A DNA stretch of 64,000 nucleotides, from NCBI GenBank assembly GCA_019636095.1, contig JAHBYF010000003.1, positions 434,001-498,000 on the forward strand. The letters are read 5' to 3'. Below the pieces are notes generated by a model, which saw only the letters and a list, made by a program, of their open reading frames with translations, did no database searches and was not told where the DNA came from. Shown in pieces: positions 34,209-43,409 of the stretch (position 1 is the first letter of the stretch; every line of letters begins with the position of its first letter). Position numbers and translations under genes: made by a program. The DNA comes from Hyphomonadaceae bacterium. Its GTDB lineage: Bacteria > Pseudomonadota > Alphaproteobacteria > Caulobacterales > Aquidulcibacteraceae.

Positions 34209-37200
34209 ATGGCACACAGGTCTAACCAGGCCGTTGCGAGTCAAGAACGAGAGCCCAAAACGCTCCCGGACGACCCGCCGCCCCCACGCCGGCTCATTGC
34301 TGGCTGGTCTATGGCGCTGAGCGCCTTGGGCATAAGCTTGATTTTGCTGGGTTCTGGGCTTTGGTTTGTCCGCTACTCGATCGCCTCGTTCATGCTCGGG
34401 GCCGCTCTCTCCGAGCGGGGCGCCGATGCCGATTTCCAATTTGTTAACCTCGATTTGAACAGCGCCGCGTTGGCGAACGTCCGGTTTGGCTCCGCTGAGA
34501 CACCGGACGCAACCATCCCTCTGATAGAAGCGCGCTGGCGTTGGGACGGAATTTCACCGCACATTTACTTTCTCCGCGTGGTCCGCCCACGGTTGCATTT
34601 TCGGATGGACGAGCGAGGGCGAGTATCGGCAGGCGCTTTGGCTCGGCTGGGCGGCGGCAAGCCCAGCCGGCGGCGGCCAAGCATTCCAGCCATCGAATTG
34701 GAGATATTGGAGGGCCAGGCTGTGCTCGACACGCCATTCGGCCCGCTCAACGCCACGCTCCAAAGCTCTGGCGCCTTTGGAAACAACTTCTCGGCGCGCG
34801 CTACGATTGCCCCGACATCGAGACCTGGGGAAGCCTACGCGCTCGAAAACGGCGCGGCCGAACTGGTTGTTGTATCGCGCGATAGCGACGTCTCATTTCG
34901 GCTCAGCGCCAGCGCAAACGCCCTTACGTGGAACAACACACGCGCCGCAACGCCGGCGTTCCGAATTCTTGGCCGCGTTCCACTCGATCTCTCGCGTTAC
35001 GATTTCGAGCTGAATAGCCGCGCGGCCGCAGTTCGCGGAAAGGAAATGTCCGCGCGATCCGTCACGGCCGCGCTTAGCTTTGAAGGTATCGCGCGCGCAA
35101 CCGAACTCGCGCCGGAGACCTGGGCCAGTGAAGCGCACGGCACCGCAGGTGATTTGCGGCTTGGCGAAAGCTCAATCGAACACGCGCGTTTCGACGGCAG
35201 GGTCGAGGGCGATGATGTGCGCGGTCAGGGCCGCTGGTCACTCTCGGGCGAGCGCTTCAATGGCTTCGCGCTGATCTCAGAGCAACCGAGCGCCAGTGGC
35301 GTTTTCCGGTTCGAACTGCAAGGCGATAACTCACTCATCGGCGAGGCGCGCGTCACACTCGCGCAAGCGCACCTCACCGATAGAGCACGGCAGCATCTGC
35401 GTTCCGCGTTTCCGGACATTCCCGACGCGCCTATCGGTCCGACATTCGCGCAAGCCGAGCATGCGCTCGACGCCGCAGCCAATCGTTTCGACCTCTCGAT
35501 TCCGTTGACGATCAATGTCGCTGAAACGGGCATCCGCCTTCAAGTCGCTGCGCCAGCGGAAGCACGCGCCGCATCCGGCGCGCGCCTGCAACTTGCGCCG
35601 CTCCGCCGGGATGGCCCCGCGCTTGTGCTCCAATGGCCCGGACCGTCGTTGTCGGGCGCAGTCGCGCTTGAGCTGTCAGGTGGTGGCGCGCCCAACGCGT
35701 CGCTGCTGCTCGACACGCTGGATTGGACGCCAAACGCCCCATTTGAAACGGACGGCACGCTCACGCTCACCAACTGGCATACCGACAATGCGAGCATCGC
35801 GACCGACGAACTTGGCGTCACGATTGCGATCCGGCCGCAGGGCGGCGGAAGCGTCGACTTGCGAGGTCCAGCGCAAATCACCGGACCGATCGGCGATGGC
35901 GAAGTTCGCAATCTGGTCGCCTCACTTGATCTCGGCGTGCGCTGGGGCAACGGGTGGCGGGTGACGCCAAATAGCGGCTGCGTACCGATCCGACTGGGCG
36001 GCATCGACGCGGCCGGCCTCTCGTTTGCCAACGGCGCCCTCTCGCTTTGCCCGCTCGGCGGCGCGCTCATCGCCGCCGATGCTGCGCGCAACTTGTCCGG
36101 CGGCTTCTCCGTCCGTGACCTTGCACTGAACGGGCGGATGTCAGGGCCCGAAGGCCAACCGGCGCACTTAAGCGCAAGCAATGTGGCGGGCCGCTTCCGC
36201 GGGCGCGCCGGCGATTTCACACTTGCAATCGAGGCCCACAGCCCGCGTCTGACAATTGAGATGGCCGAACAACGCGCGCTCGCAGTGAGGCTTGAGCGCC
36301 TCACCGCAGATGCACGCATCGCCGATGGCTGGACGGTGACCGGATCCTTCAACGCCGGCACGCTCGACGATCCCGCTCTTCCAGGCTCAATCTCAGCAAT
36401 CGAAGGCGCGTGGTCTGCGCAACCGGAAGACGGCAAACCCGTTATCCAAGTCCGCGCTGGCGAAGCCCTCCTCACCGCTAATCGCCCCGCCACCGACGAT
36501 GACCGCCCTCTGTTCAATCCGCTGCGCATTGCCGACGCCAGCGCGACTTTGCAAAACGGGGAGATCACGGCTTCGGGCGCCATCGTGCTCGACGCGGGCC
36601 ATCGTCAACTCGCGCGCTTCAACGCACGGCATGACGTTAGCGAAGGCGTCGGCATGGCCAGTGTGAGCGCCGAGCGAATAGAATTCGGGCCAGACTTGCA
36701 GCCGTACGAAATCACCGAACAGGCGCGCGGGTTGGTCGAAGGCGTGCGCGGGCCGATCGCCGCCAGCGCCGACATCACATGGACACGCAACAACCTCCTT
36801 GGCACAGGCCTTGTTCGCCTCGATGGCCTGTCGCTCTCGACGGCCACGATCCCCATTCTCAACGATGTTCGCGGTGAGGTGCGGTTCGACAATTTGTGGG
36901 AGCTCACAACGCCTCCCGGCCAGCACATCACCATTGGCGAACTCAATCCTGGTGTCGCAGTAAGCAACGGCCGCGTGAGTTTTCAGCTGCTCCGAGACGC
37001 GCAAGTCGTCATCGAACGGGCGGATTTCGATTTCGCCAGCGGAACTCTTTCGATGCTTCCAACGACGATTTCGCTCGGCGCCGACGAGACACATTTCGAA
37101 CTCGGGCTAAAGGACGTCGACGCTGGCGACCTTCTTCGCGCTCTTGGTGTCCCCGACTTGACGGCGACGGGCAAACTTGAGGGCGAGTTTCCGCTTCTGC

Positions 37201-37640
37201 TCACGCGACGGAGCGCGTTTGTCGACCACGGCGTTATCAGAGCGCAAGGCGAAGGCGGCGTCATTTCCTACACAGGCCAGGCCGGCGCCAACGCCACAGG
37301 CGTTTCCCGCATGGCCTTCGATGCGTTGCGGAGCTTTCAGTACGACACGCTTTCCCTGACGCTCGACGGCGATTTGAACGGCGACGTCGTCTCGTCAATC
37401 GAGTTCAGCGGTCATAACTCGGGCCGGCCAGTCGACCTTGGCGCGATAACGCCAGTTCCGGGGGTCGGGCACGTGACGGTTCGCGGCGTGCCCTTCGATT
37501 TCAACGTCCATGTCACAGCCCCGTTCCGAAGGCTTGCCCAAACCGCAGCGACAATCACGGATCCGAGCGTCCTCATCAATCAGAGCCGGCGAGATGAGAC
37601 TGAAGAACCTGTTGACCTAGACGCCTCGCCGCCAAGATAA
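34209..37640 (+). CDS. ydbH: YdbH-family AsmA-like intermembrane lipid transport protein
   Basis: 1143 aa. One N-terminal membrane helix (MALSALGISLILLGSGLWFV) is followed by a very long beta-repeat periplasmic region, the groove of AsmA-like bridges. The last 250 residues are the best YdbH match (TATGKLEGEFPLLLTRRSAF, SLTLDGDLNGDVVSSIEF). In E. coli, YdbH acts with TamB and YhdP to move phospholipids between membranes. The next two genes are ynbE- and ydbL-like, as in E. coli, which supports the name. Confidence 0.87.
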   Translation: MAHRSNQAVASQEREPKTLPDDPPPPRRLIAGWSMALSALGISLILLGSGLWFVRYSIASFMLGAALSERGADADFQFVNLDLNSAALANVRFGSAETPDATIPLIEARWRWDGISPHIYFLRVVRPRLHFRMDERGRVSAGALARLGGGKPSRRRPSIPAIELEILEGQAVLDTPFGPLNATLQSSGAFGNNFSARATIAPTSRPGEAYALENGAAELVVVSRDSDVSFRLSASANALTWNNTRAATPAFRILGRVPLDLSRYDFELNSRAAAVRGKEMSARSVTAALSFEGIARATELAPETWASEAHGTAGDLRLGESSIEHARFDGRVEGDDVRGQGRWSLSGERFNGFALISEQPSASGVFRFELQGDNSLIGEARVTLAQAHLTDRARQHLRSAFPDIPDAPIGPTFAQAEHALDAAANRFDLSIPLTINVAETGIRLQVAAPAEARAASGARLQLAPLRRDGPALVLQWPGPSLSGAVALELSGGGAPNASLLLDTLDWTPNAPFETDGTLTLTNWHTDNASIATDELGVTIAIRPQGGGSVDLRGPAQITGPIGDGEVRNLVASLDLGVRWGNGWRVTPNSGCVPIRLGGIDAAGLSFANGALSLCPLGGALIAADAARNLSGGFSVRDLALNGRMSGPEGQPAHLSASNVAGRFRGRAGDFTLAIEAHSPRLTIEMAEQRALAVRLERLTADARIADGWTVTGSFNAGTLDDPALPGSISAIEGAWSAQPEDGKPVIQVRAGEALLTANRPATDDDRPLFNPLRIADASATLQNGEITASGAIVLDAGHRQLARFNARHDVSEGVGMASVSAERIEFGPDLQPYEITEQARGLVEGVRGPIAASADITWTRNNLLGTGLVRLDGLSLSTATIPILNDVRGEVRFDNLWELTTPPGQHITIGELNPGVAVSNGRVSFQLLRDAQVVIERADFDFASGTLSMLPTTISLGADETHFELGLKDVDAGDLLRALGVPDLTATGKLEGEFPLLLTRRSAFVDHGVIRAQGEGGVISYTGQAGANATGVSRMAFDALRSFQYDTLSLTLDGDLNGDVVSSIEFSGHNSGRPVDLGAITPVPGVGHVTVRGVPFDFNVHVTAPFRRLAQTAATITDPSVLINQSRRDETEEPVDLDASPPR

Positions 37641-37699
37641 AGTACAGGTTCAGAGCAGATTCAGCTCGATGAGGCTACGAGAGTAGCCAGGAGTTTCGC

Positions 37700-37903
37700 G
37701 TGATGCGGGCAGCCCTATTGACCAGCTTGGGTGCGGCAATCCTCGCCGCTGGATGTATCCCCGTCCAAATCCAAGCGCCGGATGAACCGATTGAGATCAA
37801 TCTCAACGTAAACATCCGCCAGGAGGTCATAGTGCGGCTTGAGCGCGACGCTGCTGACCTACTGGATCAACATTCTGATCTCTTTGGAGGCGCCACGCCA
37901 TGA
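37700..37903 (+). CDS. ynbE: YnbE-like outer-membrane lipoprotein
   Basis: 67 aa. Lipobox LAAGC at residues 15-19, then the YnbE block QIQAPDEPIEINLNVNIRQE. In E. coli YnbE is the outer-membrane partner of YdbH. AGGAG lies 6 nt before GTG 37700 (ATG 37703 is the alternative). Its stop overlaps the start of the ydbL-like gene (ATGA). Confidence 0.88.
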   Translation: MMRAALLTSLGAAILAAGCIPVQIQAPDEPIEINLNVNIRQEVIVRLERDAADLLDQHSDLFGGATP

Positions 37904-38301
37904 AGCGTCCTTTGGTTCTCGCCGGCATAGTCGCCGTTGGGCTAGCGCTGACCGCGACGCTGGCAATGGCGCAAGCAAGTGACTCGGTGCTCGCACAGGC
38001 GCGAGCTGACGGCCTGGTCGGCGAGCAAGCGGACGGCTATCTCGGCTTTGTGCCCGGCGCGGCGATCTCTGCCGACCTGCGCGGTCGTGTGGATCAAAAC
38101 AACATTCAGCGCCGCCAACTTTACACGCGCCGCGCGAGCGAGCGCAGCGTTTCAGTCAACGAGATGGCCGCCGCAGTGGCTTGCGAGGTCTTCCAGCGCC
38201 CGCTCATTGCAGTTGGTGAAAAGTATCGCACCGAAAACGGCCAATGGCGTCAGCGTACGGCCGGCGCTGCGATCGAGACGCCAAGCTTCTGCGCGAACTG
38301 A
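37900..38301 (+). CDS. ydbL: YdbL-like DUF1318 periplasmic protein
   Basis: 133 aa with a signal peptide (LVLAGIVAVGLALTATLAMA). The mature part matches the DUF1318 pattern: LAQARADGLVGEQADGYLG, then VDQNNIQRRQLYTRRA. In E. coli YdbL supports the YdbH-YnbE bridge. It is translationally coupled to ynbE. The C-terminus has an extra segment with Cys and Trp (VACEVFQ, NGQWRQRT). Confidence 0.88.
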   Translation: MKRPLVLAGIVAVGLALTATLAMAQASDSVLAQARADGLVGEQADGYLGFVPGAAISADLRGRVDQNNIQRRQLYTRRASERSVSVNEMAAAVACEVFQRPLIAVGEKYRTENGQWRQRTAGAAIETPSFCAN

Positions 38302-38401
38302 CGTAACGATTGAGCTTCCGCGGTGCGGCTGGGCCTACATGATCGGCCACCACGACGCATAGGCTCTGGAAACGTGCCAATTCGAAGTGCACATATCAGA
38401 C

Positions 38402-38632
38402 ATGAAGATCGTCCTGCTGGTTATCAGTCTGAGCGCCATGCTGGCGGCCGCGCTCGTCTTCACGCTCTCGGGCTGGGATAGCTCTTCGATGAGCATTCAC
38501 GGCTGGATCGCGCTTGGCTTGGGCACCTTCTTGTCGTTGGCGCTAGGCGGCGGGCTCATGGCGCTTGTCTTCTATTCGGCCCGCAAAGGTTACGACGACC
38601 GCATTGAGGTAGACACCAGCGACCGGGATTGA
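38402..38632 (+). CDS. Small two-helix membrane protein
   Basis: 76 aa from the ATG at 38402. Two membrane helices (VLLVISLSAMLAAALVFTL; LGTFLSLALGGGLMALVFY) with a short loop and an acidic tail. No family recognised. It ends 65 bp before the HTH-NadE gene. Confidence 0.65.
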   Translation: MKIVLLVISLSAMLAAALVFTLSGWDSSSMSIHGWIALGLGTFLSLALGGGLMALVFYSARKGYDDRIEVDTSDRD

Positions 38633-38683
38633 CCTTATAGTCAAACCGAGCATATTGTGCTCACCGCCATCACAAAATGTGCT
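38629..38683 (+). promoter_or_regulatory. Candidate promoter with overlapping operator repeats for HTH-nadE
   Basis: TTGACC (38629-38634) and CATATT (38651-38656), 16 bp apart, form a reasonable -35/-10 pair. A palindrome GAGCA-N5-TGCTC (38648-38662) covers the -10. TGTGCT occurs at 38656 and again at 38678, exactly 22 bp apart, about two helical turns. The second copy lies in another palindrome (CACA-N3-TGTG). The ATG follows at 38698. Operator function is inference. Confidence 0.5.
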
Positions 38684-38697
38684 AGGCTTGTCTCTAG

Positions 38698-40917
38698 ATG
38701 CCCATTGGCCAACATATCCGTCGATTTCGGGAAAAAGCGGGGCGCTCTCAGACTTGGCTGGGCCAGAAGGTCGGCGTTGGCCAGACCACTGTCTCCAGCT
38801 GGGAGTCCGGTCGCACCGAACCGAGCCGCTCCGACACGAGGAAAGTGGCGCAGGCCCTCTCCGTCGACATCTCGCTGCTTGAGCTAGGCGACGAAGCAGC
38901 CGTGGCGGACGGCTCATCGAACGCTCAGCACTTCAAGAACCTCTACACTCATGGCTTCGTCCGCATCTCTGCCGTCGCGCCTGTCGTGGCGCCAGCCAAT
39001 CCGGCCGCGAACGCGGAAGCGATCCTCAAATTTTGGCGCGAAGCCGACGCCGAACGCGCCGCCGTCCTGCTGACGCCAGAGCTTTCGCTGTCTGGCTACG
39101 CGATTGACGACCTCTTGCTGCAGGAGCCGCTGCTCGACGCTGTCGAAGCGGCGATTATGCAGCTCAGAGCGGAGAGCGAGACTCTCTTCCCTATTCTCGT
39201 CGTCGGCGCGCCAATCCGCTCGCGCGGTTCAGTTTTCAACTGCGCTGTTGTAATTCACCGAGGCAAGATCCTCGGAATCGTGCCGAAGAGTTATTTGCCG
39301 AACTATCGCGAGTTCTACGAGAAACGTCACTTCGCCGTCGCCAGCGACAGCACATGGCTGATGACTGAACTCGGCGGTCACCACATCGATTTCACAGCGC
39401 ACCAGATATTCCGCGCTCAGGGCTTTGCCGACTTCAGCTTCTGCGTTGAAATCTGCGAGGACTTCTGGGCGCCCGTTCCGCCCTCGACCTTAGCCGCCAT
39501 GGCAGGCGCCAACATCATTCTCAATCTGTCGGCGTCGAACATTGTGATCGGCAAAGCCGATGACCGCGCCGTGCTGTGCGATTCCCAGTCACGCCGCGCG
39601 ATTGCCGCGTATGTCTTCGCAGCGGCCGGGCGCGGCGAGAGCACGACGGATGTGGCTTGGGACGGACAGGTGATCGCCTATGAGATGGGCGAGAAGATCG
39701 CCGAAGGCGAGCGGTTCGCGCGCGATCCGAAGCTCGTCATTGCCGACATCGATGTGACGCGCATCGCTCAAGAGCGCCAGCGTGTCGGCACCTTCCGAGA
39801 CGCCGCAACACGCCTCGCCGACCCTTTGATTGATTGGCAAGAAGCACTTTTCCGGTTCGAACCACCACGCGAACAAATACCGCTCAAGCGCAAGCTGGAC
39901 CGTCTGCCGTTCGTTCCCGACGACATCAACAAGCGCGATCGCGATTGCTTCGAAGCCTACAACATCCAGGTCTCAGGTCTCGCCAAGCGCATCGAAGCTA
40001 CGAATACAAAGCGTGTCGTGATCGGCGTTTCCGGCGGCATCGACTCCACGCACGCGCTGATCGTCATTGCCCGCGCCTTCGATCTGCTAGGCCTGCCACG
40101 CAAGAACATCATCGGCGTCACCATGCCAGGTTTTGCGACGAGCGGCGCCACCAAGGCGAACGCCTGGGCGCTCATGGACGCGCTCGGCATCGATGCGCGC
40201 GAAGTTTCGATCGAGCCCCTCGCGCAACGTATGCTCGCAGATCTCGATCACCCAGCTGCGCGCGGCGAGCCGGTCTACGATGTCGCGTACGAGAACGTTC
40301 AAGCCGGGCTTCGCACCGACTACCTCTTCCGCCTTGCAAACAAGGAAGGCGGCTTTGTCGTCGGCACGGGCGACCTCTCTGAGCTTGCGCTCGGTTGGTG
40401 CACCTACGGCGTGGGCGACCACATGAGCCATTACAACGTCAATGCCGGCGCACCGAAGACGCTGATTCAATACCTCATCCGCTGGGTGTCGGACTCGAAG
40501 TTGTTCGACAGCAACACCTCCGCGACGCTGATCAAAGTGCTTGAAGGTGAAATTAGCCCCGAACTGATCCCTGGCGCGACGCCGCAAAGCACGCAGGCGG
40601 TTGTCGGACCGTACGAGTTGCAGGACTTCAACCTCTACTATCTCACGCGCTACGGTCTGAAACCGAGCAAGATCCTCTTCCTTGCGTGGAGCGCATGGAA
40701 AGAGAAATACGACTACGCCACCCTGAGAAAATGGCTCGCCGTTTTCATCGCCCGCTTCTTCGCCAACCAATACAAACGCAGCGCCGTCCCCAACGGCCCA
40801 AAGATTGTATCCGGCGGCGCGCTTTCACCACGCGGCGATTGGCGGATGCCCAGCGACGCCAGCGCCACCGTTTGGCTCGGCGAACTCGACACAAACACAC
40901 CTGAAGCGCTGGACTGA
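38698..40917 (+). CDS. nadE: XRE helix-turn-helix fused to glutamine-dependent NAD+ synthetase
   Basis: 739 aa. Residues 1-62 are a typical XRE/HTH_3 DNA-binding domain (RFREKAGRSQTWLGQKVG, GQTTVSSWESGRTEPSR). From about residue 79 a complete NAD synthetase follows. The nitrilase-type glutaminase has Glu128 (LLTPELS), Lys197 (VPKSYLP) and Cys253 (VEICEDFW), and the synthetase has the PP-loop VIGVSGGIDSTHALIV. The reaction turns nicotinate adenine dinucleotide into NAD+ using ATP and glutamine. The frame is continuous with no stop. A GTG near residue 69 has no ribosome-binding site, so the fusion looks real. Ordinary NadE begins near residue 79. Confidence 0.9.
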   Translation: MPIGQHIRRFREKAGRSQTWLGQKVGVGQTTVSSWESGRTEPSRSDTRKVAQALSVDISLLELGDEAAVADGSSNAQHFKNLYTHGFVRISAVAPVVAPANPAANAEAILKFWREADAERAAVLLTPELSLSGYAIDDLLLQEPLLDAVEAAIMQLRAESETLFPILVVGAPIRSRGSVFNCAVVIHRGKILGIVPKSYLPNYREFYEKRHFAVASDSTWLMTELGGHHIDFTAHQIFRAQGFADFSFCVEICEDFWAPVPPSTLAAMAGANIILNLSASNIVIGKADDRAVLCDSQSRRAIAAYVFAAAGRGESTTDVAWDGQVIAYEMGEKIAEGERFARDPKLVIADIDVTRIAQERQRVGTFRDAATRLADPLIDWQEALFRFEPPREQIPLKRKLDRLPFVPDDINKRDRDCFEAYNIQVSGLAKRIEATNTKRVVIGVSGGIDSTHALIVIARAFDLLGLPRKNIIGVTMPGFATSGATKANAWALMDALGIDAREVSIEPLAQRMLADLDHPAARGEPVYDVAYENVQAGLRTDYLFRLANKEGGFVVGTGDLSELALGWCTYGVGDHMSHYNVNAGAPKTLIQYLIRWVSDSKLFDSNTSATLIKVLEGEISPELIPGATPQSTQAVVGPYELQDFNLYYLTRYGLKPSKILFLAWSAWKEKYDYATLRKWLAVFIARFFANQYKRSAVPNGPKIVSGGALSPRGDWRMPSDASATVWLGELDTNTPEALD

Positions 40918-40945
40918 ACTTCGCGCCGCCCCTAAGCCCGAAACA

Positions 40946-41758
40946 ATGACGCTCGACGATCTTATCGCACTCGCCCTCACCGCCGGCCGGGAGATCATGG
41001 CCGTTCGCGCTGCAGGGATTGACGCACAAACCAAGGCGGACGGCTCGCTGGTCACTATCGCCGATCAACGCGCAGAGGCAATCATCGAGGCTCGGCTGAA
41101 AGAACTCGCGCCGGACATCCCGATGCTGGGCGAGGAAGCAGTAGCCGCCGGACGCGTCGCCGATTGCAGCGGGCGTTTCTTTTGCGTCGACCCTCTCGAT
41201 GGGACGCGAGGTTTTGCAAAAGGCGGCGACGAATTCACGGTGAACATCGCACTTATAGAGGATGGTGAGCCCAATATCGGTGTCGTGTATGCGCCCGCCA
41301 CCGGCGAACTCTATGCGGGCGAGCCAGGTAAGTCGCTTTCGGGAAAATGCCACCCGCAGACAGCACAAATCATTGAGCCCGTTAAGCCGATCGCCACGCG
41401 CCTCACGCCCCCGCCGCAACCTCGCGTCGTTGCGTCCGACTTTTCCGGTCGCAACGAGCAGACCGGCCAGTTCATCCGGTCGGTCGGCGGCGTCATCACG
41501 CACGCAAGCTCATCGATCAAATTTTGCCGCATCGCTGAAGGCGCGGCAGATCTCTACCCACGCTTCGGAAACGTGAGCGAGTGGGATGCCGCCGCCGGTC
41601 ACGCGATCCTCAAAGCCGCTGGCGGCGACATCATGTACCTCGACGGATCGCCGCTGCGCTACGGCGGTAAGAATGGCGACTTCTTGATCCGCGGTTTTGT
41701 CGCCTATTCTGGCGAAGTAACGAAAAGCGCGGCGATCGCCGCGCTGCGCATGACTTAG
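40946..41758 (+). CDS. cysQ: CysQ-like 3'(2'),5'-bisphosphate nucleotidase
   Basis: 270 aa from the ATG at 40946; the longer frame would overlap nadE. Inositol-monophosphatase fold with metal-site motifs GEEA, DPLDGTRGF and EWDAAAGHAIL. EFTVNIALI after the DPLDGT block is typical of CysQ. It removes the 3' phosphate from PAP, a by-product of sulfate use. It may be cotranscribed with nadE (28 bp gap). Confidence 0.88.
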   Translation: MTLDDLIALALTAGREIMAVRAAGIDAQTKADGSLVTIADQRAEAIIEARLKELAPDIPMLGEEAVAAGRVADCSGRFFCVDPLDGTRGFAKGGDEFTVNIALIEDGEPNIGVVYAPATGELYAGEPGKSLSGKCHPQTAQIIEPVKPIATRLTPPPQPRVVASDFSGRNEQTGQFIRSVGGVITHASSSIKFCRIAEGAADLYPRFGNVSEWDAAAGHAILKAAGGDIMYLDGSPLRYGGKNGDFLIRGFVAYSGEVTKSAAIAALRMT

Positions 41759-42903
41759 CTTAGCCGCGCGATCAACCGGCGCATGATGGCGGCGCCTTCT
41801 TCAATCTGCGTGCGCTCAATCCATTCGTCTGGTTGATGCGCCTGCTCGATTGAGCCCGGGCCGCATATGATCGCTGGAATGCCAGCGCGCTGAAACAGCC
41901 CCGCCTCCGCCGCATACGCGACAGCGCGTGTCTCGTTGTCGCCCGTGAGCGCACGCGCGAGCGTTTCTGCTTCGCTGTCGCGCTCGATCGCGAGCCCCGG
42001 CGAGTTGGTCCGGCGTGTGATCGTCACGCCGCCCTCCGGGGCGCGCGCCTTGATCCGCGCATCGACGTCCGCCGCGAGCGCCCGAAACCGGGCTTCAATC
42101 GCGTCGCCTTGGGCGGTCTCCGGACAGCGGCAATCCCAAACAAACGAACATCGCCGCGCCAGGATATTGGATGCCGTGCCGCCTTCCACTTTTCCAATGG
42201 TCATCGTCGGGCCGGGCGGATTGAAGTGCGGATGCGTCAGCGCTCGCGCTTCCTCGCCCATCTCTGCAACGAGCGCCATGAGCTTCAGCGCTTCCATCAC
42301 TGCAGAGACGCCTTGATCCGGCAAACTGGAGTGCCCTTCGCGTCCCACCACATCGACGATGAATGAGCGCACGCCCTTGTGCGCCGAAACCACCTTCATG
42401 CTTGTCGGCTCGCCGACGATCACTGCCGATGGCTTGTTCGCCCGCGCAGCGAGATCCTGAATCATCGCGGGCGCACCGAGGCACCCAATCTCTTCATCAT
42501 ACGAAAGCGCAAGGATGATGGGACGCATCAGCGCAGCTGCGCGCGCCGAATCAACGTGCGCAAGCGCAAGCGCGACGAACGTCTTCATGTCCGCTGTGCC
42601 GCGCCCATAGAACTTGCCGCCGCGTTCTGTAAGAACCCACGGATCACTCGTCCACGGCTGATCATCAACCGGCACAACGTCTGTGTGTCCCGAGAGTACG
42701 ACGCCACCCGCCACATCGGGCCCGATCGATGCGTAAAGGTTCGCCTTCGTCCCTTCCGGATTAGTAACGCGGCGTGAGACTATGCCGCGCTGGCCGAGGA
42801 AGTCCTCGACCCAGGCGATCAATTCCAAGTTTGAGTTGCGCGACGTCGTATCGAACGCGATGAGCCGCGTTAGAATCTCGAGCGTCGCGCTGATCTCGCT
42901 CAC
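41755..42903 (-). CDS. argE: Acetylornithine deacetylase
   Basis: 382 aa, M20 family. Metal-site motifs SGHTDVVPV, YGRGTADMKT and YDEEIGC are present in order. It releases acetate from N-acetylornithine in arginine synthesis. Last gene of a three-gene operon coupled by ATGA overlaps (GST, FKBP, argE). Convergent with cysQ, 4-bp overlap. Confidence 0.9.
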   Translation of the reverse strand: MSEISATLEILTRLIAFDTTSRNSNLELIAWVEDFLGQRGIVSRRVTNPEGTKANLYASIGPDVAGGVVLSGHTDVVPVDDQPWTSDPWVLTERGGKFYGRGTADMKTFVALALAHVDSARAAALMRPIILALSYDEEIGCLGAPAMIQDLAARANKPSAVIVGEPTSMKVVSAHKGVRSFIVDVVGREGHSSLPDQGVSAVMEALKLMALVAEMGEEARALTHPHFNPPGPTMTIGKVEGGTASNILARRCSFVWDCRCPETAQGDAIEARFRALAADVDARIKARAPEGGVTITRRTNSPGLAIERDSEAETLARALTGDNETRAVAYAAEAGLFQRAGIPAIICGPGSIEQAHQPDEWIERTQIEEGAAIMRRLIARLS

Positions 42904-43409
42904 TGCGGAGCTGTGACTGGTTGCCCGCCGGGTTCTTGGAACGCCAACAGCGCAATGCGGAAGCGGAGCGCGGCATTCGGTGGAATAGGACCGCTGCCCG
43001 ACGGCCCATATCCAAGCGATCCGGGAAAGGTAGCGATGACCTCGTCGCCCGGGCGCATGTGCGTAATCGCCTCCGAAAAGCCCCGCACAACAGCGCGCAG
43101 CGGGAAATCGACCGGTTCGCCGCGGGCGAACGAAGAGTCGAATACTTCGCCGCCTTCGACGAGACTGCCTTCGTAATGCACCAGCACCGTCGCATCCATC
43201 GTCGGTTGCGACAGCGCCTGGTTGGCGCCACGGCGCGTGAACTGGAGCTCGAGTCCCGATGGCAGCGTTTGTGCCTGTTCGTTCACTTCGGCGCCCAATC
43301 CAGGAATAGAGGCTGGCGGCGTTTCCGTCTCCATACCATCCATCACGCTGTGGCTATTCCCGCACGCGGCGAGCGTCAATGCAGCGACGGTGAGTAAAAT
43401 TCTGATCAT
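42900..43409 (-). CDS. FKBP-type peptidyl-prolyl isomerase lipoprotein
   Basis: 169 aa from the ATG at 43409. Lipobox LAAC after a short signal (IRILLTVAALTLAAC). FKBP core: VLVHYEGSLVEGGEVFDSSF, then VVRGFSEAITHMRPGDEVI and GPIPPNAALRF. It probably helps fold periplasmic proteins. Start overlaps the GST stop (ATGA) and stop overlaps the argE start (ATGA). Confidence 0.9.
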   Translation of the reverse strand: MIRILLTVAALTLAACGNSHSVMDGMETETPPASIPGLGAEVNEQAQTLPSGLELQFTRRGANQALSQPTMDATVLVHYEGSLVEGGEVFDSSFARGEPVDFPLRAVVRGFSEAITHMRPGDEVIATFPGSLGYGPSGSGPIPPNAALRFRIALLAFQEPGGQPVTAPQ

